7,650 nucleotides of DNA from NCBI GenBank assembly GCA_048549915.1, contig JBLYYE010000056.1, positions 1 through 7,650 of the forward strand, in the 5' to 3' direction. Shown here in pieces: positions 1-6,548 of this stretch. The stretch is from LSUCC0057 sp048549915. Its GTDB lineage: Bacteria; Pseudomonadota; Gammaproteobacteria; Pseudomonadales; Porticoccaceae. Numbering within the stretch: position 1 is the stretch's first letter; every line of letters starts with the position of its first letter. The position numbers and the translations under genes were made by a program. The notes beneath the pieces were generated by a model that was given only the letters and a program-made list of their open reading frames with translations, was not told where the DNA came from and ran no database searches.

Positions 1-1643
1 CTGCACAAGTGACTATCGGCCCCACCATCGAAGATGGTTTCTATTATGATTTTGCGTTTGAGCGCGCCTTTACCCCAGAAGATTTAGAGGCGATTGAAAA
101 GCGCATGGCGGAGATTGCCGCAGAGGATATTCCGGTCGCCCGCGAGGAGTGGCAGCGCGATGAGGCAGTGGCCTTCTTTAAATCTATCGGCGAAGAGTAC
201 AAAGCGGAGATTATCGCTTCAATTCCTGCCGAACAGGCCATTGGACTCTACCGCCAGGGCGATTTCATCGACTTGTGTCGCGGACCGCACGTCCCCTCAA
301 CCGGCAAATTAAAAGCTTTTAAGCTAACCAAAGTGGCAGGCGCCTACTGGCGCGGCGACAGTAACAATGAGATGTTACAGCGTATTTACGGCACCGCTTG
401 GAGCTCGCCCAAAGAGCTCAAAGCCTACCTCAACCGCTTGGCAGAAGCGGAGAAGCGCGACCACCGCAAACTGGGCAAGAAGTTTGACCTTTTCCATATG
501 CAAGAAGAGGCGCCCGGTTCTGTGTTTTGGCATCCGGCTGGTTGGAGTATTTACAACACCATCGAAGCCTACATGCGCGAAGCGCAGCGTCAGCACGGCT
601 ATCAAGAGATAAAAACACCGCAGATTGTCGACTTTTCACTTTGGCAGCGCTCTGGCCACGCCGATAAGTTTGGCGACGATATGTTTGCGTTGCACAGTGA
701 AGAGCGCGCCTTTGCGATTAAACCGATGAACTGCCCGTGTCACGTGCAAGTGTTTAACCAAGGTCTTAAAAGCTACCGCGACTTGCCGCTGCGCTTGGCC
801 GAGTTTGGTGCATGCCACCGCAATGAGCCGTCTGGCTCGCTGCACGGTATTATGCGGGTGCGCGGTTTCACTCAAGACGATGCGCATATTTTCTGTACCG
901 AATCGCAGATTCAGAGCGAGGTCGCAAGCTTCATTGACTTCCTTCACCAGGTGTATCGCGACTTCGGCTTTGACGAAATTATCTACCGCCTCTCTACACG
1001 CCCCGAACAGCGTGTAGGCTCCGATGAGAGCTGGGATCGCGCTGAGAAGGCTCTGGCCGATGCATTGGACGCAGCCGAGCTGCCGTGGCAAGAGCTGCCG
1101 GGTGAGGGTGCTTTCTACGGGCCAAAAATTGAGTTCTCGTTAAAAGACTGTATTGGTCGAGTCTGGCAGTTGGGCACCATACAAGTCGATTTCTCGATGC
1201 CCGGGCGTCTGGATGCGCAATATGTTGCAGAGGATGGCAGCCGCCAAGTGCCGGTTATGTTGCACCGCGCCATTCTCGGTTCGTTCGAGCGCTTTATTGG
1301 TATTTTGATCGAGCATTACGAGGGGGCGTTCCCCACTTGGCTGGCACCACAGCAGGCGGTGGTGATGAATATTACCGACGCGCAGGGCGAATATGTCGAA
1401 GAAGTAGCCAAATCTTTGAGAAATAAAGGGTTTAGAGTCAATTCGGACTTGAGAAACGAGAAGATCGGCTTTAAAATCCGCGAGCACTCTATTCAGCGCA
1501 CGCCCTATTTATTGGTGGCTGGTGACAAAGAGCGCGATGCAGGCACAGTGACAGTGCGCGGGCGCAGCGGAGAAGAGCTTGGCACCATGAGTGTTGATGC
1601 CTTCGCTGAACTACTGCAGAGTGATGTCGCCACACGCGTTTAA
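1..1643 (+). CDS. thrS: Threonyl-tRNA synthetase, 5' end cut by window edge
   Basis: This cytoplasmic class II enzyme charges tRNA-Thr with threonine. The frame is open from base 3, so the true start lies upstream. Aligned with the recalled E. coli enzyme (642 residues), about 90 residues are missing, comprising the TGS domain and the start of the editing domain. Counting the GTG at 9 as residue 1, the editing-site Asp88, Cys90 and His94 are present (LCRGPH; E. coli D180, C182, H186). The catalytic zinc ligands are Cys242, His293 and His419 (E. coli C334, H385, H511), a constant offset of 92, so no net indels. Class II motif 2 surrounds CHRNEPSG (269–276). The anticodon-binding domain runs from about residue 445 to the end, with SDLRNEKIGFKIREH at 479–493. 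The stop lies 32 bases before infC, as expected for a shared operon. The GTG at 9 is internal, not the start. Confidence 0.97.
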   Translation, partial: AQVTIGPTIEDGFYYDFAFERAFTPEDLEAIEKRMAEIAAEDIPVAREEWQRDEAVAFFKSIGEEYKAEIIASIPAEQAIGLYRQGDFIDLCRGPHVPSTGKLKAFKLTKVAGAYWRGDSNNEMLQRIYGTAWSSPKELKAYLNRLAEAEKRDHRKLGKKFDLFHMQEEAPGSVFWHPAGWSIYNTIEAYMREAQRQHGYQEIKTPQIVDFSLWQRSGHADKFGDDMFALHSEERAFAIKPMNCPCHVQVFNQGLKSYRDLPLRLAEFGACHRNEPSGSLHGIMRVRGFTQDDAHIFCTESQIQSEVASFIDFLHQVYRDFGFDEIIYRLSTRPEQRVGSDESWDRAEKALADALDAAELPWQELPGEGAFYGPKIEFSLKDCIGRVWQLGTIQVDFSMPGRLDAQYVAEDGSRQVPVMLHRAILGSFERFIGILIEHYEGAFPTWLAPQQAVVMNITDAQGEYVEEVAKSLRNKGFRVNSDLRNEKIGFKIREHSIQRTPYLLVAGDKERDAGTVTVRGRSGEELGTMSVDAFAELLQSDVATRV

Positions 1644-1663
1644 TATGAGTTTTTGTTAATTAC

Positions 1664-1678
1664 GGAGAAGTATCCATT
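1664..1678 (+). promoter_or_regulatory. infC ribosome-binding site and ATT start codon
   Basis: GGAG at 1664–1667 is followed, after eight bases, by ATT at 1676. The reading frame upstream is closed by TGA at 1646–1648. It contains no ATG, GTG or TTG before the GTG at 1805, which lies inside conserved IF3 sequence. AUU is the start codon of infC in E. coli, where IF3 discriminates against it and so represses its own translation. The same feedback is inferred here. Confidence 0.88.
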
Positions 1679-2200
1679 AAAAAAGATAATAAACGGGCGC
1701 GTCTCAACGACGATATTACCGCCCCACACGTCAGGCTTGTTGCCGCCGATGGCGAGCAAGTAGGTGTTGTCACTATCGCTGAAGCGCTTGCCGCTGCCCA
1801 GCAAGTGACGCTAGATCTGGTAGAGATCTCCCCAGATGCTGAGCCACCGGTCTGCAAAATCATGGATCACGGCAAACACATCTTTGACCTGAAGAAAAAA
1901 GCTAATCTGCAGAAGAAAAAGCAGAAGCAGACACAGGTTAAAGAGATGAAATTCCGTCCTGGTACGGATGATGGCGATTACCAAGTTAAGTTACGCAACT
2001 TGGTGCGCTTTTTTGAAAATGGTGACAAAGCTAAAATCACACTGCGTTTTCGCGGCCGTGAAATGGCTCACCAAGAGCTCGGTATGGAGATGATGAAGCG
2101 CATTGAGGCGGATTTGTCAGAGCTCGCTCAAGTGGAGCAATACCCAAAGATGGAAGGTCGACAAATGACCATGGTGATGGCCCCACGCTCTAAGAAGTAG
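1676..2200 (+). CDS. infC: Translation initiation factor IF-3 (ATT start)
   Basis: IF3 binds the 30S ribosomal subunit, keeps it apart from 50S and checks the start codon and initiator tRNA. From ATT the product is 174 residues, against 180 in E. coli. The N-domain covers about residues 10–75, with VRLVAADGEQVGVV at 19–32 and DLVEISPDAEPPVCKIMD at 47–64. A lysine-rich linker follows at about 73–90. The C-domain, which binds 16S rRNA, covers about 88–171, with KFRPGTDDGDYQVKLR at 92–107 and LRFRGREMAH at 123–132. Starting at GTG 1805 would remove 43 residues that match the family, so ATT is chosen. It sits 32 bases after thrS and 90 bases before rpmI. Self-repression through the ATT start is known in E. 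coli and inferred here. Confidence 0.96.
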   Translation: MKKDNKRARLNDDITAPHVRLVAADGEQVGVVTIAEALAAAQQVTLDLVEISPDAEPPVCKIMDHGKHIFDLKKKANLQKKKQKQTQVKEMKFRPGTDDGDYQVKLRNLVRFFENGDKAKITLRFRGREMAHQELGMEMMKRIEADLSELAQVEQYPKMEGRQMTMVMAPRSKK

Positions 2201-2207
2201 CTGGTAC

Positions 2208-2248
2208 GACCCGCGTTCAGCCAGATTTTGGCAGGCTGTCCGGGCGTC
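2208..2248 (+). promoter_or_regulatory. Stem-loop in the infC–rpmI leader, possible L20 control region
   Basis: The 90-base spacer can fold as follows: CAGCC 2218–2222 with GGCTG 2234–2238, extended by CCCG 2210–2213 with CGGG 2241–2244 across an internal loop, and by GA/TC at the base with a two-base bulge. The top loop is 2223–2233. An alternative inner pairing, GCCA 2220–2223 with TGGC 2229–2232, excludes the first. In E. coli, L20 represses rpmI and rplT by binding structured RNA here. The position fits, but I cannot show L20 binding. No T-run follows directly, so it is not a clear terminator. Confidence 0.4.
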
Positions 2249-2290
2249 ACTTCTTAATAAACTTAAACCTCTCAACATTGGAGAACAGCA

Positions 2291-2482
2291 ATGCCAAAAG
2301 CAAAAGCCCACAGTGGAGCGGCAAAACGCTTCAAAAAAACGGCGGCAGGTTACAAGCATAAGCACGCTCATAAGAGCCACATCCTGACCAAAATGACCAC
2401 CAAGCGTAAGCGCCAGCTTCGCGGCACCAGCATCATGAATCCATCGGATTCACCGCGTGTTGACCGCATGCTTCGCGTTTAA
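2291..2482 (+). CDS. rpmI: 50S ribosomal protein L35
   Basis: L35 is a small basic protein of the large ribosomal subunit. The product is 63 residues, against 65 in E. coli, and very rich in Lys, Arg and His. The family signature is clear: HSGAAKRFKKTAAGYKHKHA at 7–26, then the conserved SHILTK and TKRKRQLRG segments up to residue 45. The C-terminal end (DRMLRV) resembles the form I recall from Pseudomonas rather than the E. coli ending. The ATG has a GGAG at 2280–2283 with seven bases of spacing. rplT follows 29 bases later with its own ribosome-binding site, and the two are normally translated together and repressed together by L20. Confidence 0.97.
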   Translation: MPKAKAHSGAAKRFKKTAAGYKHKHAHKSHILTKMTTKRKRQLRGTSIMNPSDSPRVDRMLRV

Positions 2483-2511
2483 GCCACTAACAATTTTGGT
2501 AGGAGAATAAT

Positions 2512-2868
2512 ATGCCCCGCGTAAAACGTGGTGTCGTGGCAAACCGTCGACACAAGAAAATTCTTAAGTTAGCCAAAGGTTACTACGGAGCTCGCAGCCG
2601 CGTCTTCCGTGTTGCCGTTCAAGCCGTTACCAAAGCAGGCCAATACGCTTACCGCGACCGTCGCGTTAAAAAGCGTACTTTCCGTCGCTTGTGGATTGCG
2701 CGTATCAACGCCCAGTCGCGCGCTGAAGGTTTGACCTACAGCCGTCTTATCAATGGCTTGAATAAAGCAGGTATCGAACTGGACCGCCGCGTCCTGGCCG
2801 ATCTTGCTGTACATGACAAAGCCGCCTTTGGCGCGGTAGTTGCACAGGCAAAAGCTGCCCTGGGTTAA
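2512..2868 (+). CDS. rplT: 50S ribosomal protein L20
   Basis: L20 binds 23S rRNA early in 50S assembly and, in E. coli, represses the rpmI–rplT message. The product is 118 residues, the same length as E. coli L20. The basic N-terminal extension (PRVKRGVVANRRHKKILKLA at 2–21, then KGYYGARSRVFRVA) and the globular C-terminal half (RRLWIARINAQSRAEGLTYS at 58–77, GLNKAGIELDRRVLADLA at 82–99) are typical. The start is fixed by AGGAG at 2501–2505, six bases before ATG. The gene is followed by a 152-base gap with an intrinsic terminator, so it is probably the last gene of the transcript's ribosomal-protein part. Confidence 0.98.
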   Translation: MPRVKRGVVANRRHKKILKLAKGYYGARSRVFRVAVQAVTKAGQYAYRDRRVKKRTFRRLWIARINAQSRAEGLTYSRLINGLNKAGIELDRRVLADLAVHDKAAFGAVVAQAKAALG

Positions 2869-2874
2869 CTGCCG

Positions 2875-2935
2875 GCAGGGGAGGGTAGATTCCTCCGCCT
2901 GCACTGTGTACACAAAAGGTTGTTCGCAACCACAG
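2875..2935 (+). promoter_or_regulatory. Two tandem hairpins between rplT and the terminator
   Basis: The first hairpin pairs GCAGGGGAGG 2875–2884 with 2892–2902, ten base pairs with G2897 bulged and a seven-base loop. The second pairs GGTTG 2918–2922 with CAACC 2927–2931 around a TTCG loop. An outer CTGT/ACAG pairing (2904–2907 with 2932–2935) can extend the second across a ten-base bulge. Bases 2934–2935 are shared with the terminator stem, so the outer pairing and the full terminator compete slightly. The role is unknown; an attenuator-type leader for pheST or simple 3'-end protection of rplT mRNA are both possible. Confidence 0.45.
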
Positions 2936-2966
2936 GGAAAGGGCGCAAGCTCTTTCCCTTTTTTTT
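2934..2966 (+). terminator. Intrinsic terminator between rplT and pheS
   Basis: The 5' arm 2934–2944 pairs with 2949–2959 in an 11-bp stem (one G·T pair at 2942/2951) closed by a GCAA loop. Eight consecutive Ts (2959–2966) follow. It should end many transcripts after rplT. In E. coli, the terminator before pheST is an attenuator controlled by translation of a phenylalanine-rich leader peptide. I find no convincing leader peptide here, so whether this terminator is regulated is open. Confidence 0.85.
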
Positions 2967-2986
2967 CGCCCGCAGGCAGAGCTTGC

Positions 2987-2995
2987 TGGCATAAT
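2987..2995 (+). promoter_or_regulatory. Possible extended −10 promoter for pheST
   Basis: TGGCATAAT at 2987–2995 matches the extended −10 form TGnTATAAT with one mismatch (C for the first T). It lies 20 bases after the terminator T-run and would start RNA near 3002, just before the pheS ribosome-binding site at 3004–3007. No −35 element is seen at 16–18 bases, which extended −10 promoters can tolerate. It gives a plausible way to express pheST despite the terminator, but is based on a short match. Confidence 0.4.
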
Positions 2996-3020
2996 GATAA
3001 AAAGGAGTGGGAAACCGCCC

Positions 3021-4034
3021 ATGCTAGAGCTAGAAAATATTGCCAGTGAAGCCGCCGCAGCGATCGAGGCTGCGCCCGACCTCGCGGCACTAGAGCAGTT
3101 GCGTGTTGATCTGCTGGGTAAAAAAGGTCGTCTCACCGACCTCCTAAAAGGATTAGGTGCACTCTCTGCCGATGAGCGACCCGCCGCTGGCGCTAAAATC
3201 AATGAGGTGAAACAGCAGTTGCAAGCGCGCCTCAATGACCGCAAGAGCTCTATGGAGCAAGCGGCTCTGGACGCCAAGCTGCAAACCGAGAGTATCGATG
3301 TGACGCTGCCAGGCCGCGGTCAACCGCTCGGTCGGCTCCACCCGATTACTCAGACTATGGAGCGCATTGAAGCGTTCTTTACCCAAATAGGCTACAGCGT
3401 TGCCACCGGGCCCGAAATTGAGGATGACTACCACAACTTTGAAGCACTCAATATTCCTGCCCACCACCCAGCGCGGGCTATGCATGACACTTTTTATATA
3501 GACCCCAGCACAGTGCTGCGCACACATACCTCGCCGGTACAAGTACGCACTATGGAGAGCGATGAGTCACCCATCAGAGTCGTCTGCCCTGGCCGTGTCT
3601 ACCGCTGTGATTCGGATCTCACGCACACCCCCATGTTTCATCAAGTCGAGGGGTTGTTGATCGATCGCGATGTCAGCTTTGCGGATCTCAAAGGAACGCT
3701 GGATCAATTTATTAAGGCCTTTTTTGAAGAGGAGCTGCCGGTGCGCTTTCGCCCCTCGTACTTCCCCTTTACCGAGCCCTCTGCTGAAGTTGATGTGCAG
3801 TGCAGTAGCTGTCATGGCGAAGGCTGCCGTGTCTGTGGCCAGAGTGGTTGGCTGGAAATTCTCGGCTGCGGCATGGTCCATCCCAAGGTACTTGAGATGA
3901 GCGGTATAGATCCGAATGAATTTACCGGCTTTGCTTTTGGTATGGGTGTCGAACGACTCGCTATGTTGCGCTATCGCGTTAATGATTTGCGTCTGTTCTT
4001 CGACAACGATTTGCGCTTTTTAAACCAATTTTAA
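3021..4034 (+). CDS. pheS: Phenylalanyl-tRNA synthetase alpha subunit
   Basis: This is the catalytic subunit of the heterotetrameric PheRS, which charges tRNA-Phe in the cytoplasm. The product is 337 residues, against 327 in E. coli. The N-terminal coiled-coil arm that binds tRNA covers about residues 1–85. The class II core follows: motif 1 region near 107–154 (ATGPEIEDDYHNFEALNIP at 128–146), motif 2 at 190–211 (PGRVYRCDSDL, then FHQVEG), and motif 3 at 303–318 (GFAFGMGVERLAMLRY). Ala305 in FAFG corresponds to the substrate-pocket Ala294 of E. coli. A CxxCx4CxxC cluster (Cys261, 264, 269, 272) is absent in E. coli but recalled from Pseudomonas. ATG 3021 is preferred over the in-frame ATG 2994 because family alignment begins at MLELENI and GGAG lies at 3004–3007, though 13 bases is a long spacing. 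pheT follows after 64 bases. Confidence 0.96.
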   Translation: MLELENIASEAAAAIEAAPDLAALEQLRVDLLGKKGRLTDLLKGLGALSADERPAAGAKINEVKQQLQARLNDRKSSMEQAALDAKLQTESIDVTLPGRGQPLGRLHPITQTMERIEAFFTQIGYSVATGPEIEDDYHNFEALNIPAHHPARAMHDTFYIDPSTVLRTHTSPVQVRTMESDESPIRVVCPGRVYRCDSDLTHTPMFHQVEGLLIDRDVSFADLKGTLDQFIKAFFEEELPVRFRPSYFPFTEPSAEVDVQCSSCHGEGCRVCGQSGWLEILGCGMVHPKVLEMSGIDPNEFTGFAFGMGVERLAMLRYRVNDLRLFFDNDLRFLNQF

Positions 4035-4098
4035 CTGTCGCCTAGCTGCCGAAATGTTTGGCATAAGTAAAGCCTGTTAACAGATTAAAGGTTACCCG

Positions 4099-6501
4099 AT
4101 GAAATTAAGTGAAGTTTGGCTGCGCGAATGGGTTCAGCCCACCATTGATAACGACCAGCTTGCCGCACAGCTGACTATGGCTGGCCTCGAGGTGGACGGT
4201 GTAGAGCCCGCCAGTGAAGCGCTGAGCGGTGTGGTTGTCGGCGAGATTGTCGAGTGCGAACAGCATCCAGATGCCGATAAATTGCGTGTTTGCCAGGTCG
4301 CTTATGGCGGCGACGAGAGTGCACAGGTGGTCTGTGGAGCACCCAACGCCCGCGTCGGCATCAAAGTGCCGTTTGCCACGGTCGGTGCGCTGTTGCCTGG
4401 CAACTTCAAGATTAAGAAAGCCAAGCTGCGCGGTGTTGAGTCTTTCGGCATGCTCTGTGCTCAGGAAGAGCTAGGTTTGGGCGATGCTAGCGATGGTCTC
4501 TGGGAACTGCCCGCCCAGGCTCCTGTGGGTGCTCAGCTGCGTGAATACTTGAATTTAGACGATACGATTATCGAGATCGATCTCACCCCAAACCGCGGCG
4601 ACTGTCTGAGCCTGCGCGGCTTGGCGCGCGAGATTGGTACCCTCAACCAATTGTCGGTTAGCGAGCCTCACTGGCAGCCTGTAGCAGCTCAGCATGACCA
4701 CACAGTTACCGTTGACCTGCAAGCCCCAGAGGGCTGTGCGCGCTATTGTGGGCGTGTGGTGACAGGGCTGGATCTGCAGCAGCCGACACCGGTGTGGATG
4801 CAAGAGCGATTGCGCCGTGCTGGGGTGCGTTCACTCGGTCCTGCGGTCGATGTCACCAACTATGTTTTACTAGAGCTCGGCCAGCCCATGCACGCTTTTG
4901 ATGCCAGTAAGCTGGCAGGTGATATTGTGGTGCGGCTCGGTCAAGACGAGAAGCTCTCTCTGCTGGATGACAGCGAAGTGGTAGTCGACAGTCAAACTCT
5001 AGTGATTGCCGACGACAACGGCCCTGTGGCCATAGCGGGAGTGATGGGGGGAGCTGATTCTGCAGTGACTGATACCACGATTGAGGTGGTGCTCGAGAGC
5101 GCTTGGTTCAACCCGCTAATGATCGCTGGTAAAGCGCGTCGTTACGGTAAGCATACCGACTCTTCGCACCGCTTTGAGCGGGGTGTAGACCCACAGTTGC
5201 AGCGCACCGCTATTGAGCGCGCGACAGCTCTGCTAATTGATATTGCCGGAGGCCAAGCGGGCCCCATTGTCGAACAAGTTGCCGCCGAGCACTTGCCGGT
5301 GGCAGCTGAGATCACTTTGCGCCGCGCGCGCTTGCAACAGCAGTTGGGCATTGATCTGCCGGGGGAGCAAGTGGAAGAGATGTTGGCGCGGCTCGGCCTT
5401 GAAAAGCTTGCTAGTGACGCACACAGCAGCCAGTGGCGCGCACCGAGTTGGCGTTTTGATCTCGATATCGAGCAGGATTTGATCGAAGAAGTGGCGCGTA
5501 TCTACGGTTACAACAATTTGCCGACATCCACACCCCGGGTGGGGCTCTCTATAGCCGCAAACCCCGAGGGCGCACGATCGCTCGCTGAAATCCGCGCACC
5601 GCTGTTGGCACGCGGATACAGTGAGGCAATCACCTACAGTTTTGTCGACCCTGCGCTGCAACAACTGTTGGCTCCACAACTTGACAGCATTGCTGTTCAA
5701 AATCCAATCTCAGCTGAAATGGCGGAAATGCGCACAACACTCTGGGTCGGCCTGCTCGGTGCTGCCAGCTATAATTTGAAACGTCAGCAGCCGAGAGTTC
5801 GCCTGTTTGAGACAGGCCAAAAGTTTGTTAAAGATGCCAGTCAAACGAGTGGGCGTCTGCAGAGCCAGGCAATAGCCGGGCTTATCTGCGGTGCTAGATT
5901 GCCAGAGAGCTGGAATGGTGGGCGCGACAAAGTCGATTTTTACGATATCAAAGCTGACGTTGAAGCATTGTTGGCGCCACTCAATGGCGCTGTTGTTTAT
6001 CACGCTATAGACAGTGCCGAGCAGCCAGCTATGCACCCCGGCCAAGCGGCGCGGATTGAGCTCAACGGTGAGCAGATCGGTTACCTTGGTGCATTGCATC
6101 CATCGCTCTACAAACCGCTCGCTATCAGCCAGCCGGTCTACCTGTTTCAGCTCGATCAGACGGCGCTCAGCCGACGCCCCGTAGCCGAATTTACGCCACT
6201 GAGTAATCAGCCTGCCGTGCGCAGAGACCTGGCGTTTACTGTTGCCAATACAGTGGTGGCGGGGGAGCTGCTGGCAACCGCTAAGCAGGCTGCGGGAGAT
6301 CGTCTGACCGAGTTAACCTTGTTTGATCTTTATCAGCCTAAAGAGACTGATTCTAAACAAGAAAATAGTAATAAAAGTATCGCTATAGGGTTGACCTTCC
6401 AAGACCGAGAGCGCACTCTTAGTGACGCAGAAATTGATGCTGCGATCGACGCGGTGGTAGAGCAGGTAGCCGCTCAGTACGGCGGCGTACTGCGCAGCTA
6501 A
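4099..6501 (+). CDS. pheT: Phenylalanyl-tRNA synthetase beta subunit
   Basis: This is the large PheRS subunit. It binds tRNA-Phe and hydrolyses wrongly made Tyr-tRNA-Phe. It is 800 residues, against 795 in E. coli, and collinear with it. The N-terminal segment (MKLSEVWLREWV) is followed by a tRNA-binding OB fold at about 40–150 (GEIVECEQHPDADKLRV at 48–64). The B3/B4 editing domain spans about 210–395, with QPMHAFD at 262–268 (His265 matches editing residue H261) and HTDSSHRFERGVD at 352–364. Thr353 matches T354, while Ser355 replaces the E. coli Ala356. Domain B5 is at about 405–475, the catalytic-like core at about 490–690, and the anticodon-binding FDX-ACB domain at about 705–799. ATG 4099 has AAGG at 4088–4091, seven bases away. 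An A-rich patch encodes residues 747–761 in the last domain. Confidence 0.97.
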   Translation: MKLSEVWLREWVQPTIDNDQLAAQLTMAGLEVDGVEPASEALSGVVVGEIVECEQHPDADKLRVCQVAYGGDESAQVVCGAPNARVGIKVPFATVGALLPGNFKIKKAKLRGVESFGMLCAQEELGLGDASDGLWELPAQAPVGAQLREYLNLDDTIIEIDLTPNRGDCLSLRGLAREIGTLNQLSVSEPHWQPVAAQHDHTVTVDLQAPEGCARYCGRVVTGLDLQQPTPVWMQERLRRAGVRSLGPAVDVTNYVLLELGQPMHAFDASKLAGDIVVRLGQDEKLSLLDDSEVVVDSQTLVIADDNGPVAIAGVMGGADSAVTDTTIEVVLESAWFNPLMIAGKARRYGKHTDSSHRFERGVDPQLQRTAIERATALLIDIAGGQAGPIVEQVAAEHLPVAAEITLRRARLQQQLGIDLPGEQVEEMLARLGLEKLASDAHSSQWRAPSWRFDLDIEQDLIEEVARIYGYNNLPTSTPRVGLSIAANPEGARSLAEIRAPLLARGYSEAITYSFVDPALQQLLAPQLDSIAVQNPISAEMAEMRTTLWVGLLGAASYNLKRQQPRVRLFETGQKFVKDASQTSGRLQSQAIAGLICGARLPESWNGGRDKVDFYDIKADVEALLAPLNGAVVYHAIDSAEQPAMHPGQAARIELNGEQIGYLGALHPSLYKPLAISQPVYLFQLDQTALSRRPVAEFTPLSNQPAVRRDLAFTVANTVVAGELLATAKQAAGDRLTELTLFDLYQPKETDSKQENSNKSIAIGLTFQDRERTLSDAEIDAAIDAVVEQVAAQYGGVLRS

Positions 6502-6548
6502 ATAGATAGTTGCAGTAACTGCATCAGCAATCAAAGACGGACAGAGTA

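Noticed and set aside
724..753. Gly-to-Cys difference in the ThrRS zinc motif (NCPCH rather than NCPGH)
   Set aside because: I recall NCPCH in Pseudomonas ThrRS, and all three zinc ligands are intact, so this looks like a lineage variant rather than an error.
636..1091. Minus-strand open frame of 151 codons inside thrS
   Set aside because: Antisense shadow of a highly conserved gene with no family features.
1645..1659. Four-codon frame ATG AGT TTT TGT TAA between thrS and infC
   Set aside because: No ribosome-binding site and too short to distinguish from chance.
1805..2200. GTG start for infC giving 131 residues
   Set aside because: It would delete most of the conserved N-domain; ATT 1676 with its ribosome-binding site explains the full family alignment.
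2906..2999. Possible leader peptide from GTG 2906 with phenylalanine codons in the terminator region
   Set aside because: No ribosome-binding site at a proper distance, and the Phe codons fall in or after the terminator stem, not before it as attenuation requires.
2994..3020. Upstream ATG 2994 as the pheS start
   Set aside because: No ribosome-binding site, it overlaps the candidate −10, and the added nine residues have no counterpart in recalled homologues.
2569..3277. Long minus-strand open frames across rplT and pheS (173 and 175 codons)
   Set aside because: They lie antisense to conserved genes, cross the terminator, and show no recognisable family; they reflect codon bias of the + strand genes.
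4074..4083. 10-base palindrome CTGTTAACAG in the pheS–pheT gap
   Set aside because: Short, not linked to a promoter or known operator; can easily occur by chance.
6511..6523. Inverted repeat TGCAGT-A-ACTGCA between pheT and ihfA
   Set aside because: A one-base spacer cannot form a hairpin loop, it is not an IHF consensus site, and no promoter elements flank it; noted only as a weak operator possibility.
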